Below are positions 10,360-20,223 of a stretch of DNA of 64,000 nucleotides, in pieces. Within the stretch, counting starts at the first letter, position 1; each line of letters begins with the position of its first letter. A program made the position numbers and the translations under genes. Below the pieces are notes generated by a model that was not told the origin of the DNA, did not search any database, and saw only the letters and a list, made by a program, of their open reading frames with translations. This DNA comes from Apus apus (lineage: Eukaryota > Chordata > Aves > Apodiformes > Apodidae): NCBI RefSeq assembly GCF_020740795.1, contig NC_067287.1:16321501-16385500 (forward strand). Reading direction: 5' to 3'.

Positions 10360-13300
10360 CTGGGGGGACACAGGACTTCATCAGCACGAACGAGGTGGCA
10401 CAGAGACCTGGGCGCTCAGCGCTACCCTGCCTCAGTTTCCCTCTGGGCAGGGGGTCATCTTCCACCCATCCCTCCCCAAATTAATAGACGTGTCCCAGCA
10501 CCCCAAAACACGGGTCGGGAATCCGTGGGCCGGGGAGGGCGGAGGGGCAAGACGGGGGGGTTGCCCAGTGCACCCACCCACCCCCGCGGTCCCTTGGAAT
10601 AGTCTCTGGCGCCCCCTGGTGGTGGGCGCCGGAGGTGTGCGCGTGTGTGTGCACGCGCCTGTGCACACACATACATGAGCGCACCCTCACCTGCCTGCAC
10701 GTCTGCCCAGGTGTGTGTGAGCAGCAGGGGCGTGTGAGTGTGTCTGTGTGTCTGTGCGCACAGACACGTGTGTGCGCACACATGGGTGTGCACTGGTGTC
10801 TCCTCACACGCGTGTCCCTGTAGATGTGTCCCTGTGCATGCGCATCTCTGTGAGCACGCGTGTGCAGGCACAAGCACGTAGGCCTGCACACATCGGGGGG
10901 GGGTGAACATGCTTGTGTGCATGTATGCAAACTTGTGTGCACGTACACACATGGAAAGCACATATATAAAAGCATGTGCGCCCTGATGTGTTTGCATGTA
11001 CATATGTGAGTACACAAGTTCGTGTGCAAACGTGCATGCACGCATCCAGGTACGTGCAGGTGCTTCCAGAGGCACAGCCCATGGCAGGGCGAGGCTGATG
11101 CCACGAGCGTGAGGGCAGGATGGATACGAACATGCACAGGCACCAAGGTGTGAGTGTGCAAAAGTGTGCATGTGCTCTTGCACAAGGGCTGAAGGGGGGG
11201 GTCCTGGCACAGCTGCAGGCAGCCAGAGTCAACTCCAGTCCCCCTCCCGGCTGTTTGGGAAGGACACCCGCTGGCAGTGTGCCAGCCCTGCCCACCCACC
11301 CTCTGCCAGATAAAGACGTGAGCCCCCGTAAATCCGCTTTTTCATGCCAAGACTAATGAGATTAAGCAGAGGCCCAGCAGCCCCCCTTGCCGAGGTGCCC
11401 CGCTCTCCTCCGGCCTCAGTACTGTGCCAGAGCTGTGGGAGACACTGAGCCGAAGTGTCAGGGTGCTGGGTAACTCTCTCTGAAACCTCCCTTTCCCCAG
11501 TGCATGCATGGTCAGAAGAAGGGCTTGCACGCATGTACCATATGTGCATGCAAACACCCTGGGGCTGTGAGGGTGCTGCATGTGCTACACAAGGTGCGTG
11601 TGTCAGCACCCTGCATGCGTGTGCATGCCTGCGAGTGCACATGTGTGTGAGCAGGCACATCCCAGCCAGCCACAGCAGCAGCAGATGTGCAGGCAGACTT
11701 CCACGCTCCCACATGCAATCATGTGCACACTTGCATGGGTTTGTACACGTATGTGCAAACCACTCTTCCTTTGGCACCTGCTCCCACAGGACCACTCATT
11801 GGTCCCCCAGCAGCCCTCAGCACTTGTGCCACCCTACGAGGGACTAGGGCATAGATGGATGGGTGCATATACATGTGTGCACACGTGTGTGCACAAGTAT
11901 GTTGTCACCCCTCTGGCAGCCGTGGGAAAAGCTCCCCCAGGATGGGGGCTCCCACGCTGCAGTTGCTGGGTGACAGTGAGAACTAACGATGCCATGAGCT
12001 TGTTTGCATATGCAAAGCAGCATCTTTGCTGTGGGGTGTCCCGGGAAGAGACCTTGTCCCCCGCTCCCAGGGACCCAGCCGGGATGCCCGGGGTTGCCAA
12101 CATGTCTCCCATGCACATACCCCGTACCCTGCCCTGGACCCAGACATCAGCATGGGCCTGCTTCATTAACAGCAATTATCCTCACTAGGGAAAGAGCTGC
12201 CCTCCCTGTTCCCATCCCTCAGAGCCCCCTCTGCTTGTCCCATTGCCAACTCCATCCCTGTGTTGGGGGACATCAGACCCAGCGCCTGGGTTTGTACTCT
12301 CACTTCCCTGCTGCCATGGAGGGCAGTCTGCCCACTCAGTGCCACCCCGCTGGAAGGGGATTCAGCCCATCCCACAAAACAACCCTGTCCCAGCTCCATA
12401 CTGGCAGGATTCCAGTTAGCCTCCCTGCCCCCAGGGCTGGGAATTACTAGGGGGATGCACAGTGGGGCTAGGGCACCTCTTGGGGATGCCACCCAGGTAC
12501 CCAACCATGGGCACCCACCTCCAGGAGCCAGCCCCCACACAGTGCAGGCAGGCCCAGAGGGTGCCACAGGCAACCCTGGCCATTGGCCCCTCAACAGGCA
12601 GATCCAAGGAGGCTGGAAGGGGACCCAGGTGTCCTGGGCTGGAAGAGGAACCAGGAGGAGATGCCAAATTAATCAGGAGGAGCTGGGAGGCCTGGCTTCA
12701 TTGCCCAGCACTGCAGAGAGGTGCAGCAGGGGGGGTGAACTGAGACACCCAGGTCCCCTGAGGCTGCAAAGTGGGGGCACATGGGGGCCACCAGACATCT
12801 CAGTGTGGCCCCGTGGGCTCAAGCGCACCCACACTTTGCAGCCCACTGCACCCCGGGCCACAGCTCGCCTTGGGAACTGGGGACAGATGGGGTACAGAGC
12901 CCCAACCCCCAGCGCAAGCTGGATCCCACTGCCAGTCTGCCCACTTTCCCTCCCCTCCAGTGAGGCAGCACAGCCTCGACCCGGGGAATTGGGGGGCCCC
13001 CGGCCGGTGCCTCAGGCTGGGTGCCGTGGGGGATCAGACTCCCACCCTCCCCATCCCCAACCGCAGACCCCCTCTATAGACACACACGCACGCCTCAGTC
13101 CAGTGTCACTGTTCTGCATCCCAGCCAGGTTCCCCCTTCCTGCACCTCCCAGCCCGGTACCCACCACCACCGTTCTCCCGGGCCGGTCCCGCTCTGCTCC
13201 CCCCAGTCCACGGAGCTCCTCCCGGCCACGTTCCCGGTCCGGTACCCCCAGCCCCGCCCGGTGTCCGGCCGTCCCGGCCAGTCTCCGCTCCTTCCCGGTT

Positions 13301-13487
13301 CCTCCAGAGCCGGAGCCCGTTTCGTTCCAGCACCGCCGGTTCCCCCTGTTCCCAGTCCGCCCCGTCCCGCTCCCTCCTGTCCCCCCGCAACCAGCCCCCA
13401 TCCACCACCCCGCTCCCAGACCCCGTTGCCGGGCCCCATCGCGCTGCTGTCCCGCTCCCCCCCAGTACCCCCCGGTGCGGGCCGTAC
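10360..13487 (-). other. Tensin intronic DNA between C1 exon and 13.5 kb first exon
   Basis: No exon could be supported. The left part is CA/TG-rich. Short AT-rich pockets stand out from the GC-rich surroundings at about 11330-11365 (CTAATGAGATTAAG) and 12160-12185 (TTCATTAACAGCAATTATCC). These are candidate homeodomain-type sites. Confidence 0.4.
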
Positions 13488-13720
13488 CCAAAGCAGGCAG
13501 GAGAGGCAGAGCCCGGTCATGCTGCCCGCGGCGCGGCCCCGCGGCCAGCCGAGCCCCCCTGGCCCCCTCGCTCCGCCCGCCCGCCCCGCCCCGGCCCCAT
13601 ACCGCCCCTCTAGCCTGGGGGAGAGGGGGGACGGCAAAGCACACATCCCCCCCGCCCGACCCTCGCAGCGCCCACTGGCACCCCGGCTGAGGTGGCCCGG
13701 AGAGAGACCAGCAGAGCGGC
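13130..13720. promoter_or_regulatory. CpG island at the 13.5 kb tensin first exon
   Basis: CpG-dense, C-rich DNA spans the candidate start exon 13488-13520. It contrasts with CA-rich introns on either side. The promoter is expected on the high-coordinate side, since the exon is on the minus strand. Confidence 0.5.
13488..13520 (-). CDS. TNS1: Candidate alternative first coding exon (MTGLCLSCLLW)
   Basis: Minus-strand ATG at 13520 opens eleven codons, MTGLCLSCLLW, then donor GTACGG. It ends in phase 0, which matches the phase-0 start of the C1 exon at 10359, so a clean in-frame join is possible. The exon sits in a CpG-dense stretch (about 13130-13720) with dense CCGG/CCCGGT-type sequence, as expected for a promoter. 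The peptide is short, hydrophobic and cysteine-rich. It could be a lipid-modified or membrane-proximal N-terminus, but that is inference. I cannot confirm it against a known tensin transcript. Confidence 0.45.
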
Positions 13721-16563
13721 TGCGGGGCTGTGGGAGCAGGAGTGGGGCTGTGCCTTGTCCCGACCCTCTTCTCCCCCCACACACACATTTGGGATCCATT
13801 TCCTTCGCTGACCCGGGGGGAACCCGCCACCCACGTCACCCCCATCCCTCCTCCGGCCTCCAGCGGCTCCTACGGCGGGGTGGGTGTGTGTCCCCTATCC
13901 CCAGCTGTGTCCCCTGGGTGGTCCCGGGATGGGAGACAAGGAGAGATCGACGAACATCCGTGAGCCGAGCCGGGGGGCCTCAGCGAGGGGGGAAACCTCC
14001 AGGCGGGACAGAGAACAGCTTGGCAGCCCACGGCTCTGGCAGGGATGTATTTGGCACGGGGTGCCCCAGCCCCTCCTGGGGGGCCTTGGCCGGGCAGCAC
14101 AAGGTCCCGCGTTCCCTGCCCCGCCCCCCACCCCGCCGCCAGCACTGACTCTGGCTCCAGCCTGGAAACTTGTGCTCAGCTGGCCGTGACCATGAAAGTG
14201 TGAGTCAGGGTGGGGGGACGGGGGGAATGACACGCTGGCGGGACGAGCCACGGCTGGCACGGGGCCGTGGGCACAGCAGGGCTGTGGGCACTGTAATGCC
14301 CCCCCGCCTCCCCGTGCCTCAGTTTCCTGTCTGTACGCTGCGTACAGCCTGCAGCCCAGAGAGATGGGGCGGCTGCCCTTCCCAGACACTGAGGTGGCTT
14401 CTGACCTTCCCAAAGTGACACAGCCCGCCCCAGTAGATATCCCTGTCCCACCGTCCCCTGCCCTACCACACCTCTGTGCCCATCTGACCTGTGGTAGAGG
14501 TACGCCTGTGAAAATGTGTCAGCTGGGACAGGGGACAGATGGGGACAGCACCTCCCGCCCCCCCATGCCAACCAGGCCCAGGGGTGGAGGGAAGCAGGGG
14601 CGGCCTGATCCTGTTCACAGGGCTGAGCAGGCAGGGGGACCCCATCCGTGCACCCGCCCATCATTACAGCCCTCATTAATCAGCCTCGTTACTGCCCACA
14701 AATGAAAGCCCCAGTGGAGAGGGGTGTCCCCACCCCTCCCATAAATCACCCCCTCCTATTCACTGCCGTGACAAGCCCGGGCCCCTGAGAAGGACAGGAG
14801 AAAGGGTCATGCGATGGGGTAGCTGCGGCATCATTTAGAGCTCGTTTTCTCAGCAGGGGGGGTAAAGACAGGGGCACTTAGCCCAGGGACACTCCCCCCT
14901 CTCATGGGTACCACTGGTACAAGCATGCACCTCCAATGCAGGGCCAGCTTTGGCAGGAGTCGTCTGCATTCACCCTCCCAGGGTCACCATGTCCCCAAGC
15001 CCCTCACACCCCCTTCCAGCAGAGCGATCCCCGCACTGTCTCTGGTCTTACAGGGCACAGGCACATATTGCACAGACCCACCCATGTAGATGCTGGGGCA
15101 CACTCATGCGCACCACACATCCTGACCATGTCATACATGGCAGGTGGACACCTCTGCACATGGGTGTCCATCTAGGCACAGGAAGGGCTGGGGGACACCC
15201 CTCTAGCAGCTCACACCAGCGTAAAGCCCCACTGCTACTGGACTCAGTACACACTTGAGGGACACTCGGCAGCTCCCCACAAACCTGGTACACACCCACA
15301 GTCCTGTGAGATGCCGTTCATCTCATCCCAGCCTCATCTGCACGAACACACACATGCACAAGCACACACGTGTGTTACACACCCTTATGAGTCCCTCTTT
15401 TCACACCCACATCAGGGACACAAGGATGGACATGGGACCACACAACTGCCACCCCACACCCCACCAATGCCACCCACCCACAGTCCTGAGCACCCGCCAG
15501 ACCCCCCAGCAGCTCACGGTCCTGCATCCCCTGAAAACGCTGGGGTCCTCAAGCAGCCAGGAAGCTCTCTCTCCTCTAGGCTGGGTCCCTGCCCTGGCAC
15601 ATACTGGCCTGTCACCACCCTGCAGTGACACTCCCCCAGGCGCTGCCTGGCGGTGGCTTTGGCACCCACTTTGCTGGCACAGTGCAGCCAGAGTGGCCCA
15701 TGTCACCCTGTCGGGCACGAGGCAGCTTCCTAAAGGTTAAGGAAACAAGTGAAGGTAGCACAGAGGGAGACCCACTCCCTCTGCCAGATTCCACTCTCCT
15801 TGCCTCAGTTTCCCCAGCATGGGCAGCACAGCAGGATGAGTCCCCTTCCCAGGTGCTACTTGGACACAGGAATCCCCCGTACAGGGCAATCGTTTGGCAC
15901 AGGGATTCCACACACACCAGGAACTGGTGGGCACAGGGATATTCCATGCCAGGTGCTGACAGGCACAGAGGTCCCTCATGCTGGGCACTTTTTTGGGCAC
16001 AGGTATCCCACACAGACTGAGCACTTCATGGTCATAGAGCTCCCCAGTTCCAGGTGCTTACAGGCACAGGAATCCTCCATGCTGGGCACTTTATGGGCAC
16101 AGCGATCTCTTATGCCGGTTGCTTTATGGGCACAGGGGTCCCTCACACTTGGTACAAGGGTCCTCCCGTTGTGGGTGCTGTAAGGACACAGGGACACCCT
16201 TTGCCTCTGCACACACTCTGTAAGGACACAGGCATCCCAGCAAATCCCTTCACATGAAACGCTCTACAGCAGTTCCCAGCAGATCCCCTACAGCCAGGCA
16301 CTGCAGGGGCTCGGGGGTGCGGGTTACAGGGTGGAGAGTGTCACAGTGCCATGCTGGGGGGCGGACACACACACACAACGAGGGACAAAGGACATGCCCG
16401 ACACTCTGGCATGCATATACACAGCTTAACCCCCCACCGCCCGCAGCAGGTAGAACCAGAGCCAGCCTGTACCCCCATCCCCCTGCACCCCCAGAGCCCG
16501 CCCCAGCTCCGTGACCCCCCGCAGACCATAACCCTAACGCTGCGCCCGGCGGTGCCCGCTTAC
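13521..16563 (-). other. Tensin intron or inter-promoter DNA
   Basis: No coding exon supported. It contains an AT-rich pocket at about 14664-14710 (CATTACAGCCCTCATTAATC) and, at 15840-16240, a degenerate minisatellite listed separately. Confidence 0.4.
15840..16240. repeat. Degenerate minisatellite, about 35-40 bp unit
   Basis: Roughly ten diverged copies follow a pattern like GGGCACTTTATGGGCACAGG followed by an ATCCC or GTCCCTC segment. The clearest copies are at about 15980, 16083 and 16121. Unit length varies and copies are strongly diverged, so this is an old array. Confidence 0.7.
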
Positions 16564-17060
16564 CTCCCGGTGGCGGCAGGCGCGGAGTGGCAGGAAGCAG
16601 GACACCAAGGACTTCCACCAGCGAACCAAGGTGGCAAAGCACCAGCTCAGCCGGGTCATGGTGTCCCTGCCCGGGGGTCACCCGGCCGGGGGGGTGCAGG
16701 GGCCCGACCCCTGCCCAGGGCACCCTCAGGGGGCGGCCAAACCCAGCCCTGCCCCGCCGGCTGCAACAAGCTCCGGTGCCCGGGCAGTGCCCAGGAAGTG
16801 CCCGGCGGTGGGCACGGAGCCGTGCGGCGATGGGCCGGGGGGCTGCGGTCCCACCGAGCCCTGTTCCCCCCCCCCGGTCCCCCAGCGTCGCCTGCGCGCT
16901 GGCAGCCAGGCAGGGAGCACCGTGCCCGCCCATGTCCTGCAGTGCTTGGGTGGGAGCCAGCTCCGCCACGCTCCCCCTCCTCCTTCTCCTCCTCCTTCTC
17001 CTCCACCTCCTCGCACACAGGGCGCGGGGCCCGGCATCCCCCCAGCTCACCCACCTGCCC
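16480..17060. promoter_or_regulatory. CpG island at the distal tensin first exon
   Basis: GC-rich, CpG-rich DNA covers the start exon 16564-16659 and extends upstream of it (minus sense). A pyrimidine-rich run of TCCTCCT repeats lies at about 16975-17012. Confidence 0.5.
16564..16659 (-). CDS. TNS1: Candidate alternative first coding exon (MTRLSW...)
   Basis: Minus-strand ATG at 16659 opens 32 codons starting MTRLSWCFATLVRWWKSL and ending ACRHRE, followed by donor GTAAGC. It ends in phase 0, again compatible with the C1 exon at 10359. The peptide is rich in Trp, Cys and basic residues, so it is unlikely to be random GC-rich translation. The exon lies in a CpG-rich stretch and is the most upstream tensin exon seen, about 2.5 kb from the RUFY4 promoter in divergent orientation. 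It is probably the distal promoter of the C1-containing tensin form. Transcript evidence would be needed to prove it. Confidence 0.5.
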
Positions 17061-19110
17061 CCTAGTCACGGCATCCCCTGGGGTGGACACGGGACCCTAA
17101 CAGCGCTCCCCCCACAGAAGCCTGGATTCTATGGCAGCTTAACCATTGACACCCCCCTCCTCCCCTACCTTGACTCAGTTTCCCTCTGCCCCCCCCCGCC
17201 CATCACAAGCCCCAAGTGGTAGTGCCTGCATATGGGGGGGGGGCTTCCTGTCCATTTACCAGCACCCCCTGCTACCTCACCAAACCTCTTCCCCTCTCAG
17301 AAACCCACGAAGACATTCAGGGACCCTTTCACCCACCTCCCCTCTGCAGGGCGCCCTCTCCAAGAGGGTGCCTGGCTGATGCACCATGCTGCAAGCAGTG
17401 TTACCCAGGGGGGACCCCTTATCACAGGACACCCTGACATGGCCACCAGTACCCCAACCCCACCATAAGGTTTGCCCAGGGCAGGGGGGGATGGGTGTAC
17501 CCCAACCTGCAGCTGCACTGGGGACCCATCCCCCCTCCCATACCCATTGGGGTGATGCCAAGTGGGGCTAGCATCAGCAGCCCCAGATGCCACCATGATG
17601 CTGTGGAGATGCTGGGCAAGGACCCATACCCACAGGGCGGCTGCCAGTGCCAAGCATGGGCAGCAGCTGTGCCAGGCCTGGGCAGTAATTGCATTTGCCC
17701 TGAGAAGGCTCCTAATGAGCAGCAGCACCAGTGAGGAGCACAGGGGGCAGGGGCTTGTGGAGGTCCCACACACTTCACAGCTGTCTGCCACAGCCCTGCC
17801 TGCCACCCAGGTGGGCAGAGGGCTGGCGGGCAGGGGGTGTCAGGGTACAGTCCCCACCCTTAGCACCAGGGAGGTGACATCACCGCTGGCTCCACCGTCC
17901 CCCACCCGCATTTAATTAGCAGATGGCCCCCGAGCCCCAGACCCCCCCGCCAGGCAGCACCAGGCCTGTGCAGGACCATTAGCTTTATTGGCTGTGCTGA
18001 ACGAGGGCCAGGCCTCGTTAATTGAATTGCACCCGCGCCAAGGACGGGCAGGCGTCTTCTCCCCCCCAGCCCCCTCCCTTGCCCACTACCAGGACAGGGA
18101 CACGCCCCCTCACATGTAAGTGGGTGTCAGGGTCCTGCCCATAAGGTGCCTGGCATGGGAGGGGTGGGTCCCACTGTGGGCACACACACGTGCGTCCTTT
18201 CTGTCCTGTGCCCACGCCTGCCACACGTATATATGACTTGCACTTACACACGCACCCCTATAGCTGTGCACACACAGCCTGCACATGCGTGCAAACACAC
18301 ACACACACGCACACACATACGCATCCCCCCGACGCAGTGGGGTGCTGCTTCACTGCCCCCCCAATATCCCTTCCAGCACCCCTATCCAAAGTGAGGTGCT
18401 GTGCTCTGTGCCTACAGGAGGCTGGCACAGGGCAAGAGGGTGCTGGGGAGGCAGGGGGCCAACTCAGGCACTGCCACCAGTTTCCCCACGACCCTCAGCT
18501 GCTCGGGAGCACCCTACAGCAAACACCCCCCTCCGGGAGCCAGGAGGGTGTGGGGAGGACCAGGCTCCCGCTCAACATCACTTCCTACTTTCACTTTGGT
18601 GCTGAATCGAGGCCTGGCCTGGGGGTGGCGGGTGCCCCCCCAGTTCCCCCGAGTGGTACAGGTAGGGTGCTGTGAGGGGGGCCATGGTGGGGAGGATGGT
18701 GGTGGGAAGCAGGATGGAAGCAATTCCCATGCCTGGCACTGGGGGGTGAGCTGGCATCAACACCAGCCACCCCTCCCAGGGGATTTAGCCCCCACCCTAG
18801 AAGGAGCCAGCGAGGCAGGGCTGGCATGGCAAAGGGGGGCAGGCATGATGGCTGAGGAGCACTGCCAGGCTGGGGGCCCGCCAGGCACAGATAGCAAAGG
18901 GGAGGACCTTGCCCAGGAAGAGTTTGAACCCCTGCTCTGGGCACAGCCTCCATGTAAGGGGCAGATGCCTGGGAGGGGCTGCAGCTCCTGGGGGGAACTC
19001 TGTGTCCAGGTGCCAAGGGGCTAAGCTGTGGTGCCTGATGTGGTGCGAGGTAGGCAGGGGGTGGATCCTGCAACCCCCTCCCTTGACATTCCACACTTCC
19101 TCCTGGGCAG
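17061..19110. other. Intergenic region between divergent tensin gene and RUFY4
   Basis: No coding exon supported. Features seen are an (AC)n microsatellite at about 18293-18320 and AT-rich pockets at 17685-17720 and 17908-18030, including ATTTAATTAGCAGATGG and GTTAATTGAATTGCA. These resemble homeobox-type regulatory DNA inside GC-rich sequence. A stretch at 18880-18950 ending with GTTTGAACCCCTGCTCTGG looks like part of an ancient MIR-type SINE. Confidence 0.4.
18293..18320. repeat. (AC)n microsatellite
   Basis: A run of AC dinucleotides with a few GC and AT interruptions, around CAAACACACACACACACGCA. Confidence 0.85.
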
Positions 19111-19219
19111 GGTACAAAAGGAGAAGCAGGCAGGAGCAGCGTGGGCACAGGGACACGCCAGCATCCACCCTCAGCACCCAGTGAGCGCCTCGGGGCACCA
19201 CAGATCTCCCCAGCCACAG
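19090..19219 (+). promoter_or_regulatory. RUFY4: RUFY4 promoter and untranslated first exon
   Basis: A TATA-like TACAAAA lies at 19113-19119. An ETS/PU.1-type CACTTCCTC is just upstream at 19094-19102. About 25-30 bp downstream of the TATA-like element, transcription could start near 19140. An exon would then end at 19219 with CCACAG and donor GTAAGG. PU.1 sites fit a myeloid or dendritic gene, which is the known expression of mammalian RUFY4. Exon limits are predicted, not seen in a transcript. Confidence 0.45.
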
Positions 19220-19239
19220 GTAAGGGGGTCTTCTTCCCT

Positions 19240-19342
19240 GGGGGAAACTGAGGCACAGGCAGGGTGGGTGGGCAGCAAAACAGGAAGACAGCTCGTCCAA
19301 GGCCACCCAAGGTCACTGGGGTGGGAACCCAGACGTCCAGAA
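19240..19342 (-). mobile_element. MIR-like SINE fragment
   Basis: The plus strand reads GGAAACTGAGGCACAGGC, then CCAAGGCCACCCAAGGTCAC, then GGGAACCCAGACGTCCAG. This order matches the reverse complement of the MIR/CORE-SINE body: GAAACTGAGGCACAG, CCCAAGGTCACACAG, GAACCCAGG. It is diverged and partial, and lies in RUFY4 intron 1. Confidence 0.5.
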
Positions 19343-20223
19343 GACAGCTCGTCCAGAGTCCCATGTCCTGCCCTGCCCACTGTGCCACCTTGCTGCAGTG
19401 GGTAGTACAGGACACTCACATATACTTGGGCACTCTTGTGCACACACACTTCTGTGAGTGCACACACACACCCTGCTGTGCACACCCTTGTGCACACACA
19501 TGTGCTCCCCCAGCCCTGTCCCCAGCCACCACCCGTGGTGTCAAGCCCAGAACCTGGCACCTCCAAGGGCACTGTCTCTTGACTTGCCCCCAGGATGCCT
19601 CCTGCCAGCCCTCAGAACAACCCCACTGAATTGTGCCCCCCAGCCCCCCTCCTCACGCCCACAACACCCACAAACCCCATGTCAGCCCCCCAGGCAGCAT
19701 GCTGTGCTAAGGGGGCTCTGCCTACGAGGGAGCTCGGTTTGGCGGGGCTGCATGTCAGGGGCTGGATGCCTCCCCTTCCCCACCCACCAAGAGCCCCCTA
19801 TGCTGTTCATAGCATGAGCAAGGGAAGTGAGAGCAGAAGCAAAGGTAACGCTTCCCCCACTCCATACCCACATCCTGAATCCCTGGGGACAGGGACAAGG
19901 ACAGGGACACACTGGGGTGGGGGAGCTCAGCCCCAGCAACCCCCCAAGGAATGGGGCAGAGTCTGGGGCATTTTGGGACAGGGTACATGGACAGCTAAGG
20001 GGTACAGGAGACAGCACCTCTGCCTACCCCGTGTAGTGGGGGGACATGGGCAGGACAAGGGGGTGCCTGAGCCCACCCCTTCTTACCTTAATAGCAGGCA
20101 GCTCTGGGGGAGCCGGGGGGGCAGACCCTCTTATTGGGGTAGAAAGTTTGGCAGTGCCAGGTGAGTGCCAGCCTAGCACCTCTCATCTCTTCCCTTGCCT
20201 TTGCAGACCCACAGGGGACAGCC

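Larger units (their letters stand above)
9200..11900. repeat. Long CA/TG-rich alternating tract field
   Basis: Alternating purine-pyrimidine stretches such as CACACGTGTGTGCGCACACA recur through this region, densest at 9890-10240, 10620-11060 and 11510-11900. They are interrupted by the C1 exon at 10245-10359. This is low-complexity DNA, partly self-complementary and rich in CACGTG cores. Confidence 0.7.

Noticed and set aside
12260-13690. A 476-codon plus-strand frame.
   Set aside because: Pro/Ser/Arg-rich translation of C-rich CpG island DNA, antisense to the 13.5 kb tensin first exon, with no domain or splice support.
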